From: Actinomadura kijaniata NBRC 14229 | GTDB taxonomy: Bacteria > Actinomycetota > Actinomycetes > Streptosporangiales > Streptosporangiaceae | Length of the DNA: 64,000 nt | Direction: 5' to 3' | Assembly (NCBI RefSeq): GCF_001552175.1 | Contig: NZ_BCQR01000016.1 | Coordinates: forward strand, 1-64,000 | Shown: positions 40,496 through 49,195 of the stretch, piece by piece | How positions within the stretch are numbered: position 1 is the stretch's first letter | Layout: each line of letters begins with the position of its first letter | Position numbers and translations under genes: made by a program | The notes under the pieces: model-generated | Database searches by the model: none | The model's input: only the letters and a program-made list of their open reading frames with translations | What the model was told of the DNA's origin: nothing

Positions 40496-42705
40496 CGCGC
40501 CGCCAGCAACAGCGCCTGCTGCGGGGCCAGGCGCATCCGGCCGTCGCGCGGCCGGTCGGGGGAGACGGCCGGGTCGTCGCTGTCGAACACCGCGGGCGCG
40601 GGCAGCTCGATCTCGGCCGACGGCGCGTCGCGCAGGTTCGCCACCGCCCAGAGCCCGCCGCGCCGGTAGGCCGACAGGCCCGCGCCGAGGTCGACCCTGT
40701 CCACCTCCTGCGCGGCGGCCGGCAGGCCGGCCAGGCGCCGCCGCGTCGCCACCAGCCTGCGCACGGTGTTCAGGTGGGAGGCCGGGTCGGCGTCCTGCCC
40801 GGCGACGGTGTCGGCCTCGGTGCGCCCGCCCTCCGGCAGCCACGGCGTCCCGGCGGTGAAGCCGAGGCCCGGGCCGGGCCGCCACGGCATGGGGGTGCGG
40901 GCGACGTCCCGGCTGCGTTCGGGCTGCGCGGCGCCGAGCGGATCGGTCCCCTGCCCGGGCGGGACGTGCCCGTCGCTCAGGCCCAGCTCCTCGCCCTGGT
41001 AGAGCCAGACGGTGCCGGGCAACGCCATCATCAGCACGTGCAGCGCCAGCGACCTGCGCCGGCCCCGCCGCCCGCCGCCGAACCTGGTGGCGGCCCTGGG
41101 CCTGTCGTGGTTGCCCTGCACCCAGGACAGCCGGGGCGAGGCGGCCGCCGCGGCGGCGAGCATCGCGTCGACGCGTTCGGCGTCCCAGCCCGACTCCACC
41201 AGCCCGAACCAGAAGGAGGAGTGCAGCCGTTCCCCCTCCACGAAACGCGCCAGCGCGACGGGGTCCAGTTCGTAGACCTCGCCGACCAGGAACGCGTCGT
41301 GCCGGTCGGCGATGCGCCGCCAGCGTTCGTGGATGGCGTGCACGTCGGGCTGGTGGATGTCGTGGCGGTGGTCCTGGCGGAGCCACTCGTCGGTCACCCC
41401 GCCCATCTGCCCCGGACGGTCGGCGGGCAGCGGCGGGTTGTCGCGCAGTTCGGCGTCCTTGACCAGGTAGGCGGCGGTGTCGATGCGGAACCCGTCCAGA
41501 CCCCGGGCGAGCCAGTACTCGACGACCTCGTCGATCCGCGCGACCAGGGAGGGGTCGCGCCAGTTGAGGTCGGGCTGCTCGGGCCGGAACAGGTGCAGGT
41601 AGCACTGCCCGGTGGCCGGGCTGAACGTCCAGGCCGGGCCGCCGAAGTGCGACAGCCAGTTGTTGGGCGGCCCGCCGTCCGGGCCGGGGTCGCGCCAGAT
41701 GTAGTGGCCGCGCAACGGGTGGTCGCGGCCGGAGGAGGCCGCGACGAACCAGGGATGGGCGTCGCTGGTGTGGTTCACCACCAGGTCGCCCAGCACGCGC
41801 AGGCCCCGGCGGTGCGCCCGGTCCAGCAGGTCGTCCAGGGCGCCGTCGCCGCCGAAGGAGGCGTCGACGGCGCGGTGGTCGGCGATGTCGTAGCCGTGGT
41901 CGCGCATCGGCGAGCGGAAGAACGGCGTCAGCCAGAGCACATCGACGCCCAGGTCCACCAGGTGGTCCAGGCGCTCGCCGACCCCGGGCAGGTCGCCCCA
42001 GCCGTCGCCGGTGCCGTCGGCGAAGGACGGCAGGTACACCTGGTAGCCGACGGCGTCGCGCCACCACGGCCGCACGCGCGCGCGGCGCAGCAGGTGCGCC
42101 AGGTGCCCCAGATCGGGCAGCAGCAGCCCCGCCTCCAACCCGCGCAACGCCGCGACGGGCATCCCGGCCGCCCGCCCGGCGGCCAGTCCCGGTTCGGAGT
42201 CCTCCACCACCAGGCAGGACGCGGGATCGACGCCGAGCTTGGCCGCGGCCTGAAGGTAGCCGTCGGGCGCCGGCTTGCTCTCGGGCACGTCGTCGGTCGT
42301 GACCAGCAGCGGCGGGTCGATCCCGGCGGCCGCCAGCCGCACCTCGGCCAGCCGCCGGTCGGCGCCGGTCACCACGGCCCAGGGCAGCTCCAGCTCCTCC
42401 AGCGCGGCGAGCAGGTCGGCCGCGCCGCGGGCGGCGACGACGTCGGACAGGTCGTCGTACTGCAGGGTGAGCTGCCGCTGCGCCGCGACCGCGACCGCCT
42501 CCTCGTCCAGGTGCGGCAGCACGTGCCGCACCGTGCGGTCCGACGGGTTGCCGTGGGCGACCGCCAGGACCGGCGCCGCGGGCAGTCCGTGCTCGCGGGC
42601 CCAGGTGGTCCAGGCGCGTTCGACGGAGGCGTCGGAGTCGACGAGGGTGCCGTCCATGTCCAGCAGCACCGCCCGGATGGCGCGGAGATCCACGCGCTCG
42701 TGCAT
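40492..42705 (-). CDS. HAD phosphatase - GH13 alpha-glucosidase fusion
   Basis: A 737-residue cytoplasmic fusion. Residues 1 to about 215 form a HAD hydrolase/beta-phosphoglucomutase-like domain: nucleophile in LLDMDGTLVDSD, Thr/Ser and Lys motifs in AVVTGADRRL and ESKPAPDGYL, and VVEDSEPGLAAG. Residues about 220-737 form a GH13 alpha-glucosidase (oligo-1,6-glucosidase type): region I DLVVNHTSDAHPWF, nucleophile Asp in GFRIDTAA, acid Glu in VGEVYELD, and QGNHDRP. All catalytic residues are present. It may hydrolyse an alpha-glucoside and dephosphorylate or isomerise the sugar phosphate. The ATG at 42705 has GGGAGG; another ATG lies at 42717. Coupled to an MFS gene and divergent from a ROK regulator. 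Confidence 0.88.
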   Translation of the reverse strand: MHERVDLRAIRAVLLDMDGTLVDSDASVERAWTTWAREHGLPAAPVLAVAHGNPSDRTVRHVLPHLDEEAVAVAAQRQLTLQYDDLSDVVAARGAADLLAALEELELPWAVVTGADRRLAEVRLAAAGIDPPLLVTTDDVPESKPAPDGYLQAAAKLGVDPASCLVVEDSEPGLAAGRAAGMPVAALRGLEAGLLLPDLGHLAHLLRRARVRPWWRDAVGYQVYLPSFADGTGDGWGDLPGVGERLDHLVDLGVDVLWLTPFFRSPMRDHGYDIADHRAVDASFGGDGALDDLLDRAHRRGLRVLGDLVVNHTSDAHPWFVAASSGRDHPLRGHYIWRDPGPDGGPPNNWLSHFGGPAWTFSPATGQCYLHLFRPEQPDLNWRDPSLVARIDEVVEYWLARGLDGFRIDTAAYLVKDAELRDNPPLPADRPGQMGGVTDEWLRQDHRHDIHQPDVHAIHERWRRIADRHDAFLVGEVYELDPVALARFVEGERLHSSFWFGLVESGWDAERVDAMLAAAAAASPRLSWVQGNHDRPRAATRFGGGRRGRRRSLALHVLMMALPGTVWLYQGEELGLSDGHVPPGQGTDPLGAAQPERSRDVARTPMPWRPGPGLGFTAGTPWLPEGGRTEADTVAGQDADPASHLNTVRRLVATRRRLAGLPAAAQEVDRVDLGAGLSAYRRGGLWAVANLRDAPSAEIELPAPAVFDSDDPAVSPDRPRDGRMRLAPQQALLLAAR

Positions 42706-42720
42706 GTCGCCTCCCATTAA

Positions 42721-42735
42721 ACTCGATCATCGAGT
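42721..42735. promoter_or_regulatory. ROK operator
   Basis: ACTCGATCATCGAGT is a perfect palindrome with 7-bp arms, centred between the divergent HAD-GH13 and ROK genes and touching a TATAAA -10-like element (42735-42740). One repressor dimer could block both genes. Confidence 0.65.
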
Positions 42736-42747
42736 ATAAAAGGGGGC

Positions 42748-43923
42748 ATGCCGCCGACCGCAAGACCCGAGCACCTGCGGACCGAGGACGCGCGCTGGCG
42801 CGGCGCGCTCGCCGTCCTGGGGGAGATGCGCCGCACGCCCGGCGTCACCCGGGCGGCGGTCGCCCAGCGGCTCGGCCTGAGCAGCGGCTCGGCCACCGAC
42901 ATCACCGCGCGCCTGCGGGACCTGGAACTGCTCGCCGAGACACCGGCGCCCGCGACGGGACGGGGCCGCCCCACCACCGTGCTCACCCCCCACCCGAACG
43001 GCCCCCTCGTCGCCGTGGTCGACCTGCGGCTGGAGGACTGGCGCTGCGCCGTCGCCGCGCTCGACGGCGCCCCCCGCATCGTCGCGGCCGACGTGCACGC
43101 CAGCCGCGCGCCCGCCGACGTGGTCGGCGCGGTCGCCGAGGGGGTGCGCGGCGTCCTCGACCGGTACGGCGACCGGGTCCGCGCGGTCGGGGCGGCGGTC
43201 ACGGCGACCGTGCAGCACGGCGAGGTCGTCCAGGCGTCCACCCTCGGCTGGGACGCGGTGGACCTCGGCGTGCTCGCCCGGGACCTGCCGCTGGTGATCG
43301 GCAACGACGCCACCCTGGAGGGCGTCGCCGAAGCGCGGGGCGGCGCCGCCGCCGGAGCCGCCACCGCCCTGCACGTCACGATCGAGGGCGGACTCGGCGG
43401 CAGCCTGGTGGTCGCCGGCCGCCCGGTCGACGGCGCGACCGGGGCGGGCGGCGAGTTCGGCCACCTCCCGTTCGGCGATCCCGGGCTGCGCTGCCCGTGC
43501 GGCGCGACCGGCTGCTGGGAACTGAACGTGGACGGGCGGGCCATCGCCCGGCGCCTCGGCGACCCCGAACCCGCCGACCCCCGCACCTACCTGCTGACGG
43601 CCCTGTCATCCCCCGACACCGGGGTGCGGGCGGCGGTCGCCCGCGCGGCCGCCGACTTCGGCCGGGGCCTGGCCGGGCTCGTCAACGCCCTGGACCCGGA
43701 CGTGGTCACGCTCGGCGGCCTGGCCTGGCCGCTGCGGACGGCGGCCGGAGCGGAGTTCGACTCGGCGTTCACCGGCGGACTCATGCGCTTCCGCCGGGCG
43801 GCCCCGCCCAAGGTGCTGGCGGCCGCGCGCGGCGACGACGGCGCCCTGCACGGCGCCGCGGCCGTCGCCCTGGACCTTTTCCTCACCGGGACCGGTCTGA
43901 CCGCCTGGGCCGAACGCCACTAG
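42748..43923 (+). CDS. ROK-family repressor
   Basis: A 391-residue NagC/XylR-type regulator. The winged helix is at residues 15-75 (GVTRAAVAQRLGLSSGSATD); a ROK sugar-binding/kinase-like fold follows, with GNDATLEGVAEA, HVTIEGGLGGSLVVAG, GEFGHLPFGDPG and the zinc motif CPCGATGCWE. Sugar binding normally releases DNA. The ATG at 42748 lies 7 bases after a TATAAA -10 and next to AGGGGG, so its leader is very short or absent. It should control the sugar operon it diverges from and probably itself. An epoxide hydrolase gene follows by 27 bases on the same strand. Confidence 0.9.
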   Translation: MPPTARPEHLRTEDARWRGALAVLGEMRRTPGVTRAAVAQRLGLSSGSATDITARLRDLELLAETPAPATGRGRPTTVLTPHPNGPLVAVVDLRLEDWRCAVAALDGAPRIVAADVHASRAPADVVGAVAEGVRGVLDRYGDRVRAVGAAVTATVQHGEVVQASTLGWDAVDLGVLARDLPLVIGNDATLEGVAEARGGAAAGAATALHVTIEGGLGGSLVVAGRPVDGATGAGGEFGHLPFGDPGLRCPCGATGCWELNVDGRAIARRLGDPEPADPRTYLLTALSSPDTGVRAAVARAAADFGRGLAGLVNALDPDVVTLGGLAWPLRTAAGAEFDSAFTGGLMRFRRAAPPKVLAAARGDDGALHGAAAVALDLFLTGTGLTAWAERH

Positions 43924-43950
43924 AGAACCACCCCTACGCGAGGAGCAGCG

Positions 43951-45171
43951 ATGGCAGAGGACACCACGCTCAGGCCGTTTCGCATCGCGGTCCCGCAGGC
44001 CGACCTGGACGACCTGCGCACACGGCTCGCCCGGACCCGCTGGCCCGCCGACGCCCCGGCCCCCGCCTGGTCGCACGGCGTTCCGGTCGACTACCTCAAG
44101 GACCTGGCCGAGTACTGGCGGACCGGATACGACTGGCGCGTCCACGAGGCGGCCCTCAACCGCTTCCCCCAGGTGACGACCGTGATCGACGGAGAGCACC
44201 TGCACGCCCTGCACGTGCGCTCGCCCGAACCCGACGCCCTGCCGCTGGTCCTCAGCCACGGCTGGCCGGGCTCGATCGTGGAGTTCATGAAGGTCATCGG
44301 CCCGCTGACCGACCCGCGCGCCCACGGCGGCGACCCCGCCGACGCCTTCCACGTGGTGGCACCGTCCCTGCCGGGGTTCGCGTTCTCCGGCCCCACCCGC
44401 ACCACCGGCTGGACGCTGGAACGGATCGCGCGGGCCTGGGCCGAATGGATGCGCCGACTCGGCTACGAGCGCTACGGCGCGCAGGGCGGTGACACCGGCT
44501 CGCTGATCTCACCCATGCTGGGCCGGATCGCCCCCGACCGCGTCGTGGGCGTCCACGTCAACGGGGCACTCGGCTTCCCCGAAGGAGACCCCGGCGCCCT
44601 CACCGGCCTGACCCCGGCCGAGCGGGCCCGGCTGCGCCTCTACACCGACACCGCCGACCGTTCGGGATACTCGGCCATCCAGTCCACCCGGCCCCAGACC
44701 CTGGCCTACGGCCTGCACGACTCACCCGCCGGCCAGCTCGCCTGGATCGCCGAGAAGTTCAAGGAATGGACCGACCCGGCCGCCGACCTGCCCGAAGACG
44801 CCGTCGACCGGGACCAGATGCTCACCAACGTCTCGGTGTACTGGTTCACCGGCACCGCCGGCTCGGCCGCGCGCCTGTACAAGGACGGCGCGATGGACTG
44901 GTCACAACCGATGGGCCCCTCGCGCGTCCCCACCGGAGTGGCGGTCTTCCCCGGCGACGCCGGCATCCGCCGCGTCGCCGAACGGAACGACGACGTCGTG
45001 CACTGGTCGGAGTTCGACCGCGGCGGCCACTTCGCCGCCATGGAGGCCCCGGACCTGCTGGTCACCGACATCCGGGACTTCTTCCGCCCGTTGCGCCAGC
45101 CGTACGACCACCCGATCCCGCAGGCGTGGAACACGCGGCGCCCGCGGTACGGACCGCGCCCCCCAAAATAA
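43951..45171 (+). CDS. Epoxide hydrolase
   Basis: A 406-residue soluble alpha/beta-hydrolase with the epoxide-hydrolase N-terminal domain ([38 protein letters not shown]). The oxyanion motif is HGWPGS, the nucleophile Asp is in GAQGGDTGS, the acid region is near [20 protein letters not shown], and the catalytic His is in [13 protein letters not shown]. It would open epoxides to diols. It lies 27 bases after the ROK gene, with AGGAG before the ATG, and may be read on the same transcript although the link to sugar metabolism is unclear. Confidence 0.9.
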   Translation: MAEDTTLRPFRIAVPQADLDDLRTRLARTRWPADAPAPAWSHGVPVDYLKDLAEYWRTGYDWRVHEAALNRFPQVTTVIDGEHLHALHVRSPEPDALPLVLSHGWPGSIVEFMKVIGPLTDPRAHGGDPADAFHVVAPSLPGFAFSGPTRTTGWTLERIARAWAEWMRRLGYERYGAQGGDTGSLISPMLGRIAPDRVVGVHVNGALGFPEGDPGALTGLTPAERARLRLYTDTADRSGYSAIQSTRPQTLAYGLHDSPAGQLAWIAEKFKEWTDPAADLPEDAVDRDQMLTNVSVYWFTGTAGSAARLYKDGAMDWSQPMGPSRVPTGVAVFPGDAGIRRVAERNDDVVHWSEFDRGGHFAAMEAPDLLVTDIRDFFRPLRQPYDHPIPQAWNTRRPRYGPRPPK

Positions 45172-45211
45172 GGAGATGCTCGCCGCCGAGGGGTCTGCCA
45201 GCCTGTGCCGG

Positions 45212-45736
45212 ATGGACGTGCGCCTTGAACCCTGGTCGGAGTCCGCACTCGCTCTCCTGAGGCGGACCAACCTCGGCGGACCGGAGTCAGAGGACGAACT
45301 GCTGGCCCGGCACCGCCGCTACCTCGCCATGCCCGAGGCCGGTCTCGGCCGCGCGTTCGTCGTGCGGCTCGGTGACGAGACGGTCGGCAGCATCAACTAC
45401 CACAGGCGCGACTGGCAGGGCGAAGAGATCTACGAGACAGGCTGGAACGTCCTGCCGCCCTACCGGGGCAGGGGCGTCGCCGCCGCAGCCGGAACCGCAC
45501 TGATCGACATCGTGCGCGAGGCCGCCCACGCGCCCGGTGCCCCTCGCCGTCTGCACGCGTTCTCCTCGGTCGACAACGCCCCGTCGAACGCCCTGTGCCG
45601 CCGTCTCGGTTTCACTCTCGTCGGCGTCTGCGACTTCGAATACCCGCGGGGCAGCGGCAGGCTGATACGCAGCAACGACTGGCGTCTCGACCTCGACGGA
45701 CCCTTCCGGCCCGGGCAGAATCCCGGCTGGGCGTGA
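45212..45736 (+). CDS. GNAT acetyltransferase
   Basis: A 174-residue N-acetyltransferase. The acetyl-CoA loop is VLPPYRGRGVAAAAGTALID, preceded by the strand VVRLGDETVGSINYHRRDW and followed by AFSSVDNAPSNALCRRLGF. An alternative start at 45176 adds twelve residues and has AAGGAG directly before it; 45212 fits the family start (MDVRLEPW). The substrate is unknown. Confidence 0.85.
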   Translation: MDVRLEPWSESALALLRRTNLGGPESEDELLARHRRYLAMPEAGLGRAFVVRLGDETVGSINYHRRDWQGEEIYETGWNVLPPYRGRGVAAAAGTALIDIVREAAHAPGAPRRLHAFSSVDNAPSNALCRRLGFTLVGVCDFEYPRGSGRLIRSNDWRLDLDGPFRPGQNPGWA

Positions 45737-45801
45737 ACGGCCGGCGCCCCGCGATAGCGTGATGCGTCTGGGCTGCCAAGGCGAAGAGAACGGCGACGGC
45801 T

Positions 45802-46392
45802 GTGGACCTGAAGAGCTCGCGACGGTTGCTGCTGCGGGGCTGGCGTGCCATCGGCCAGGTGGAACGGCTGGCGGCGGCGTGGGGCTGGCCGCAGCGTGAG
45901 GTGTCGGTCTCGGCTCCCGACCCGTTCGAGGAGCCCTCCAGCGTCTCGTGGTGGGGCGACGGGCAGCGGCTCGTGATGACCCACTACGACGACTGGGATG
46001 TCCGGCTGTCGTATCTGATCTTCACCGGAGCCGACGCCGGGGAGGTGCGGGAGGCGTTCGAGAGCGCCGAGGCGCGGTTGGACACCTGGTCGCTGGACGA
46101 GCTTCTCGCCGAGGCGCGCAACGCCTCTGATCCCGACGAGGTGGCCAAGGCGGTGGAGCGGGCCGCGTACGGCGCTCCGACGGAGTTCGACGAACGCTTT
46201 TTCACCGTGATCGACGACGCCCTGCGGCACGACGACGCGCGCGTTCGCGAGGGCGGGATATGGGCGGCGTCGATGGCGCAGTACCCGCAGCTCCAACCGC
46301 AGCTCATGGCGATCGCCCGAACCGACGAGATGGAAAGGCTGCGGGAGATGGCCGCGGTACTCGTCAGGAGTGCGGACGACGACGCCAAGTGA
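45802..46392 (+). CDS. Hypothetical HEAT-like protein
   Basis: A 196-residue soluble protein. The first half is mixed alpha/beta (QREVSVSAPDPFEEPSSVSW, MTHYDDWDVRLSYLIFTG), the second all helical and acidic (EVAKAVERAAYGAPTEFDER, DDARVREGGIWAASMAQYPQ), resembling HEAT/ARM repeats. GTG start at 45802 with a weak Shine-Dalgarno. Unrecognised; it may be an immunity or scaffold protein. Confidence 0.6.
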   Translation: MDLKSSRRLLLRGWRAIGQVERLAAAWGWPQREVSVSAPDPFEEPSSVSWWGDGQRLVMTHYDDWDVRLSYLIFTGADAGEVREAFESAEARLDTWSLDELLAEARNASDPDEVAKAVERAAYGAPTEFDERFFTVIDDALRHDDARVREGGIWAASMAQYPQLQPQLMAIARTDEMERLREMAAVLVRSADDDAK

Positions 46393-46701
46393 CCACCGGC
46401 CGGGACCTTCTCGGAGAGCGGATCCAGACCACGGCGAGCTCGCGGTCGTTTGCGAGGTGACGGGCCGGCGATCCGCACGAAGTCCCAAGCCCGCTCCGGC
46501 TCCGGCCAAGCTCCCACGGGTGCCGGGGAGGCCAGGCCGGTCGGCCGCCTCAACGACACCGCCGGAGGCCGGTCGACCTCGATCCGCCACCCGGACCGAG
46601 CACGCATTCGCGCACCTGAAGCGTTGGAACGTCCCGGGCGAACTCACCATGATCGGCTGACCCGGCGGACCGGCACGGCTCGCCTTGCTAGCGTGGGCGG
46701 C
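46393..46701. other. Intergenic with a promoter
   Basis: About 310 bases without a gene. TAGCGT at 46689-46694 is a -10-like element whose start point would fall on the ATG at 46702, so the next mRNA is probably leaderless. Confidence 0.4.
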
Positions 46702-47241
46702 ATGCCGAACGATCTGCCCGACATGCGAGCTTCGCACGAGGATCGCGACCGCGTCGTGGAGGCTCTGCGGGTCGCCGGGGGAGATGGCCGACTCAGCGCC
46801 GAGGAGCTCGAGACCCGGGTGGAGAGCGCCCTGAACGCCCGGACGCTCGGCGAGCTGGCCGCGCTCACCACCGACCTGCCGACCGCGCCCGGGACCAAAG
46901 AGGTGCTCGTGATCAGGCAGGGAGGCGGCAAGTACGTACAGGACGGGCGCTGGCCGGTGCCTTCGCGCATCGAGCTCCGCACGCAGCTGTGCCGGGTCAC
47001 CCTCGACTTCACCCAGGCGGTGATCACCTCGAACGTCCTGCGCATCGACGCGGACATGGTGCACGGCAAGCTGTTCATCGTCAGCTCGCCGGGCATGGTG
47101 ATCGACACCAGCGGGCTCAACCTCACCTTCTCCAAGCTCAAGATCCGCTCCAGGGACTTCGCCGCCGACGCCCGTCTCCACGTCGAGCTCGCCGGCACGC
47201 TCCTGCACGCGAAGGTCGTCGAACGGCGGCCACGCCGCTGA
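46702..47241 (+). CDS. DUF1707 protein
   Basis: A 179-residue protein with the SHOCT-like DUF1707 domain at the N-terminus (MRASHEDRDRVVEALRVAGG, GRLSAEELETRVESALNART, LGELAALTTDLPTA). The rest is a beta-rich domain (RIELRTQLCRVTLDFTQAVI, LHVELAGTLLHAKVVERR) resembling the DUF2154/cell-wall-active-antibiotics response fold. Many relatives are membrane-associated; no helix is seen here. Probably leaderless. Role unknown. Confidence 0.8.
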   Translation: MPNDLPDMRASHEDRDRVVEALRVAGGDGRLSAEELETRVESALNARTLGELAALTTDLPTAPGTKEVLVIRQGGGKYVQDGRWPVPSRIELRTQLCRVTLDFTQAVITSNVLRIDADMVHGKLFIVSSPGMVIDTSGLNLTFSKLKIRSRDFAADARLHVELAGTLLHAKVVERRPRR

Positions 47242-47802
47242 GAGCGAGGACCGACCGTTACGGGACAGGCCGCAGGTGATGTCTGCCCCATCAGCGCAGA
47301 AAGGCCCCGGTGGGCAGGCCGTGCTCACCAGGCTTCCCGGCCTCGCGCCACCTCCCTGGATCCTGCGACTCTGCGAGATGATCAGGCGCAAGCCCCATGG
47401 TCACCTGGCCTTCTTCGGAGACCAGGGCGCTCCCTCGCGCTCAGTGCCATCTTGCTGGCCGCACCGCAACCGCCCGGCACCGCTTCCACTTGCGCACGCG
47501 CCACTCGCAGCGCCGTGGCGCGGACCACCGGCCGCCCGGCTTGCCGTTGACCGGCGACAACGGCTCGACCACCACCCACTCGGATCCATCGGAAGCGCCC
47601 TGGATCGTTGATGGGACGCTTCGCAGCGCGCCGAGGTGGCGTCCCTCGACCGCGGTGTGACCCTGCCGACGGCCGTTCTGTCCCTCACAGGACTCTTCCG
47701 ATCGTCCGGACGCCGCAGGGGCGGAACGTTCATCGCGTCGAAGCCGCCGCTCCCAACCTCGCCACGTTCGCGCGGTTCATAGCCCTGCGGACCGGCTTCT
47801 GG
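47242..47802. other. Intergenic, nothing supported
   Basis: About 560 bases between convergent genes. Short frames on both strands carry no recognisable domains; no clear hairpin or RNA was seen. Confidence 0.4.
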
Positions 47803-48303
47803 TCACATGTCGACTTCCGGTTCCCCCAGAGGGAGGGGGCGGCGTGGCACGGGAGCGGACTGGAGGATGGAGGTGGTGGTGCGGCCGTGCGGGGTGAAGC
47901 GGTCGAGGATGGGTTCGAGTTCGTCGACCGAGCGCAGGTGGGCGACGAAGAAGAAGCAGTCGTCACCGGTGATGCGGTGGCATTCGACGATCTGCGGGAT
48001 CTCATCGGCGATCTTGGGGATCAGATGCAGCTCGCGCAGGGCGGGCCGGACCCGGACGAGCACGCTGATGGGAAAGCCCAGCGCCCGCGGGTCGACCGCG
48101 GCGTGGTAGCCGACGATCACGCCGGTGTCCTCCAGTCGCTGGACCCGTTCGGCCACGGCGGGGGCCGACAGGCCGACGCGGCGGCCCAGCTCGGCGAGGC
48201 TCGTCCGGGCGTTCCGCTGGAGCTCGGTGAGGATGCGAAGGTCGGTGCCGTCGAGTTCCTTGGATTCGTAGGCGCGGCCGGACCTACTCCTTCTGTTCGC
48301 CAT
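47803..48303 (-). CDS. Lrp/AsnC-family regulator
   Basis: A 166-residue feast/famine regulator. The DNA-binding domain is LDGTDLRILTELQRNARTSL, AELGRRVGLSAPAVAERVQR, LEDTGVIVGYHAAVDPRALG; the RAM ligand domain follows (DEIPQIVECHRITGDDCFFF, VAHLRSVDELEPILDRF) and relatives bind amino acids. Divergent from an EamA exporter across 34 bases, so the likely role is control of that exporter. TAACTT lies six bases before the ATG, suggesting a leaderless mRNA. Confidence 0.88.
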   Translation of the reverse strand: MANRRSRSGRAYESKELDGTDLRILTELQRNARTSLAELGRRVGLSAPAVAERVQRLEDTGVIVGYHAAVDPRALGFPISVLVRVRPALRELHLIPKIADEIPQIVECHRITGDDCFFFVAHLRSVDELEPILDRFTPHGRTTTSILQSAPVPRRPLPLGEPEVDM

Positions 48304-48337
48304 TCTGCCAAGTTAGGGACTGCCCAACGATAGGGCC
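48304..48337. promoter_or_regulatory. 34-bp divergent promoter
   Basis: The whole gap is 34 bases. On the minus strand TAACTT is followed six bases later by the Lrp ATG; on the plus strand a weaker AACGAT is followed six bases later by the EamA ATG. GTTAGGG and CCCAAC form an imperfect inverted repeat between them. Both mRNAs would be leaderless and the promoters overlap. Confidence 0.45.
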
Positions 48338-49195
48338 ATGGGATTTCCGCCCTGGGGGCTGTTCGCCGGAAGCGCCGTTTTCCACTACGTGGGACCGGCG
48401 TTGGCGGTGCTGCTGTTCAGCCGCCTGGAACCTCTGGGAGCGGCGGGGCTGCGGATCTGGAGCGCGGCCCTGGTCTTCGCGCTGTGGCGCCGTCCCGTTC
48501 TGTGGAGGATCGACCGGACGGTGCTGGCCTGGGGCGCGGTCCTGGCGGCCATGAACGTGACGTTCTACCTGGCTATCGACCGGCTGCCGCTGGGCACCGT
48601 CGCGGCGATCGAGTTCCTTCCGGTCGTCGCCCTGGCGGCGCTCGGGGCGCGCACGGTCCGTAACCTGCTCGCTCTGGCCGTCGCGGTCGGTGGAGTGGCT
48701 CTGCTGACCGACGCCGAGTTCGCAGGAGAACCGGTGGGCCTGGTGTTCGCGTTCGCCAACGCGGGGCTGTTCGCCGCCTACATCGTGCTCGCACACCGGG
48801 TGGCCCGCCGGCCGGGCGGCGGGGTGGACGGGCTGGCGGCGGCGATGGTGGCGGCCGCGGTGCTGGTGGTGCCGTTCGGAGCGGCGCAGGTGGCGCCGGC
48901 CGTGTCGGACCCGGTGGTGTTGGCCGCCGGGGTGGGCGTGGGGATCTGCTCGTCGGTGGTCCCCTACGTCCTCGACCAGCTCGCCATGGAGCGCCTGGCC
49001 AGGGCCACCTATGCGCTGATGACCTCCCTGTTGCCGGCGATCGCCACGGTGGTGGGCGCGCTGGTGCTGGGGCAGTTCCCGGAGCCCGTCGAGGCCGCCG
49101 GGGTGGGATTGGTGATCGCTGGGGTCGCGCTGCACCGCGGGTCCGGTCAGAAGGAGGGAACATGGAACACGTGCGGCTCGGATCGTCGGGACTGA
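48338..49195 (+). CDS. EamA/DMT-family exporter
   Basis: A 285-residue membrane protein with about ten hydrophobic helices in two EamA repeats (LFAGSAVFHYVGPALAVLLF; VGLVFAFANAGLFAAYIVLA). Motifs FYLAIDRLPLGTVAAIEFLP and YVLDQLAMERLARATYALMT are typical of the RhaT/YdcZ-like exporters (amino acid or metabolite efflux). The 3' end overlaps the next gene by 34 bases, so the last residues (QKEGTWNTCGSDRRD) are extended beyond the family end. Regulated by the divergent Lrp protein, probably in response to an amino acid. Confidence 0.88.
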   Translation: MGFPPWGLFAGSAVFHYVGPALAVLLFSRLEPLGAAGLRIWSAALVFALWRRPVLWRIDRTVLAWGAVLAAMNVTFYLAIDRLPLGTVAAIEFLPVVALAALGARTVRNLLALAVAVGGVALLTDAEFAGEPVGLVFAFANAGLFAAYIVLAHRVARRPGGGVDGLAAAMVAAAVLVVPFGAAQVAPAVSDPVVLAAGVGVGICSSVVPYVLDQLAMERLARATYALMTSLLPAIATVVGALVLGQFPEPVEAAGVGLVIAGVALHRGSGQKEGTWNTCGSDRRD

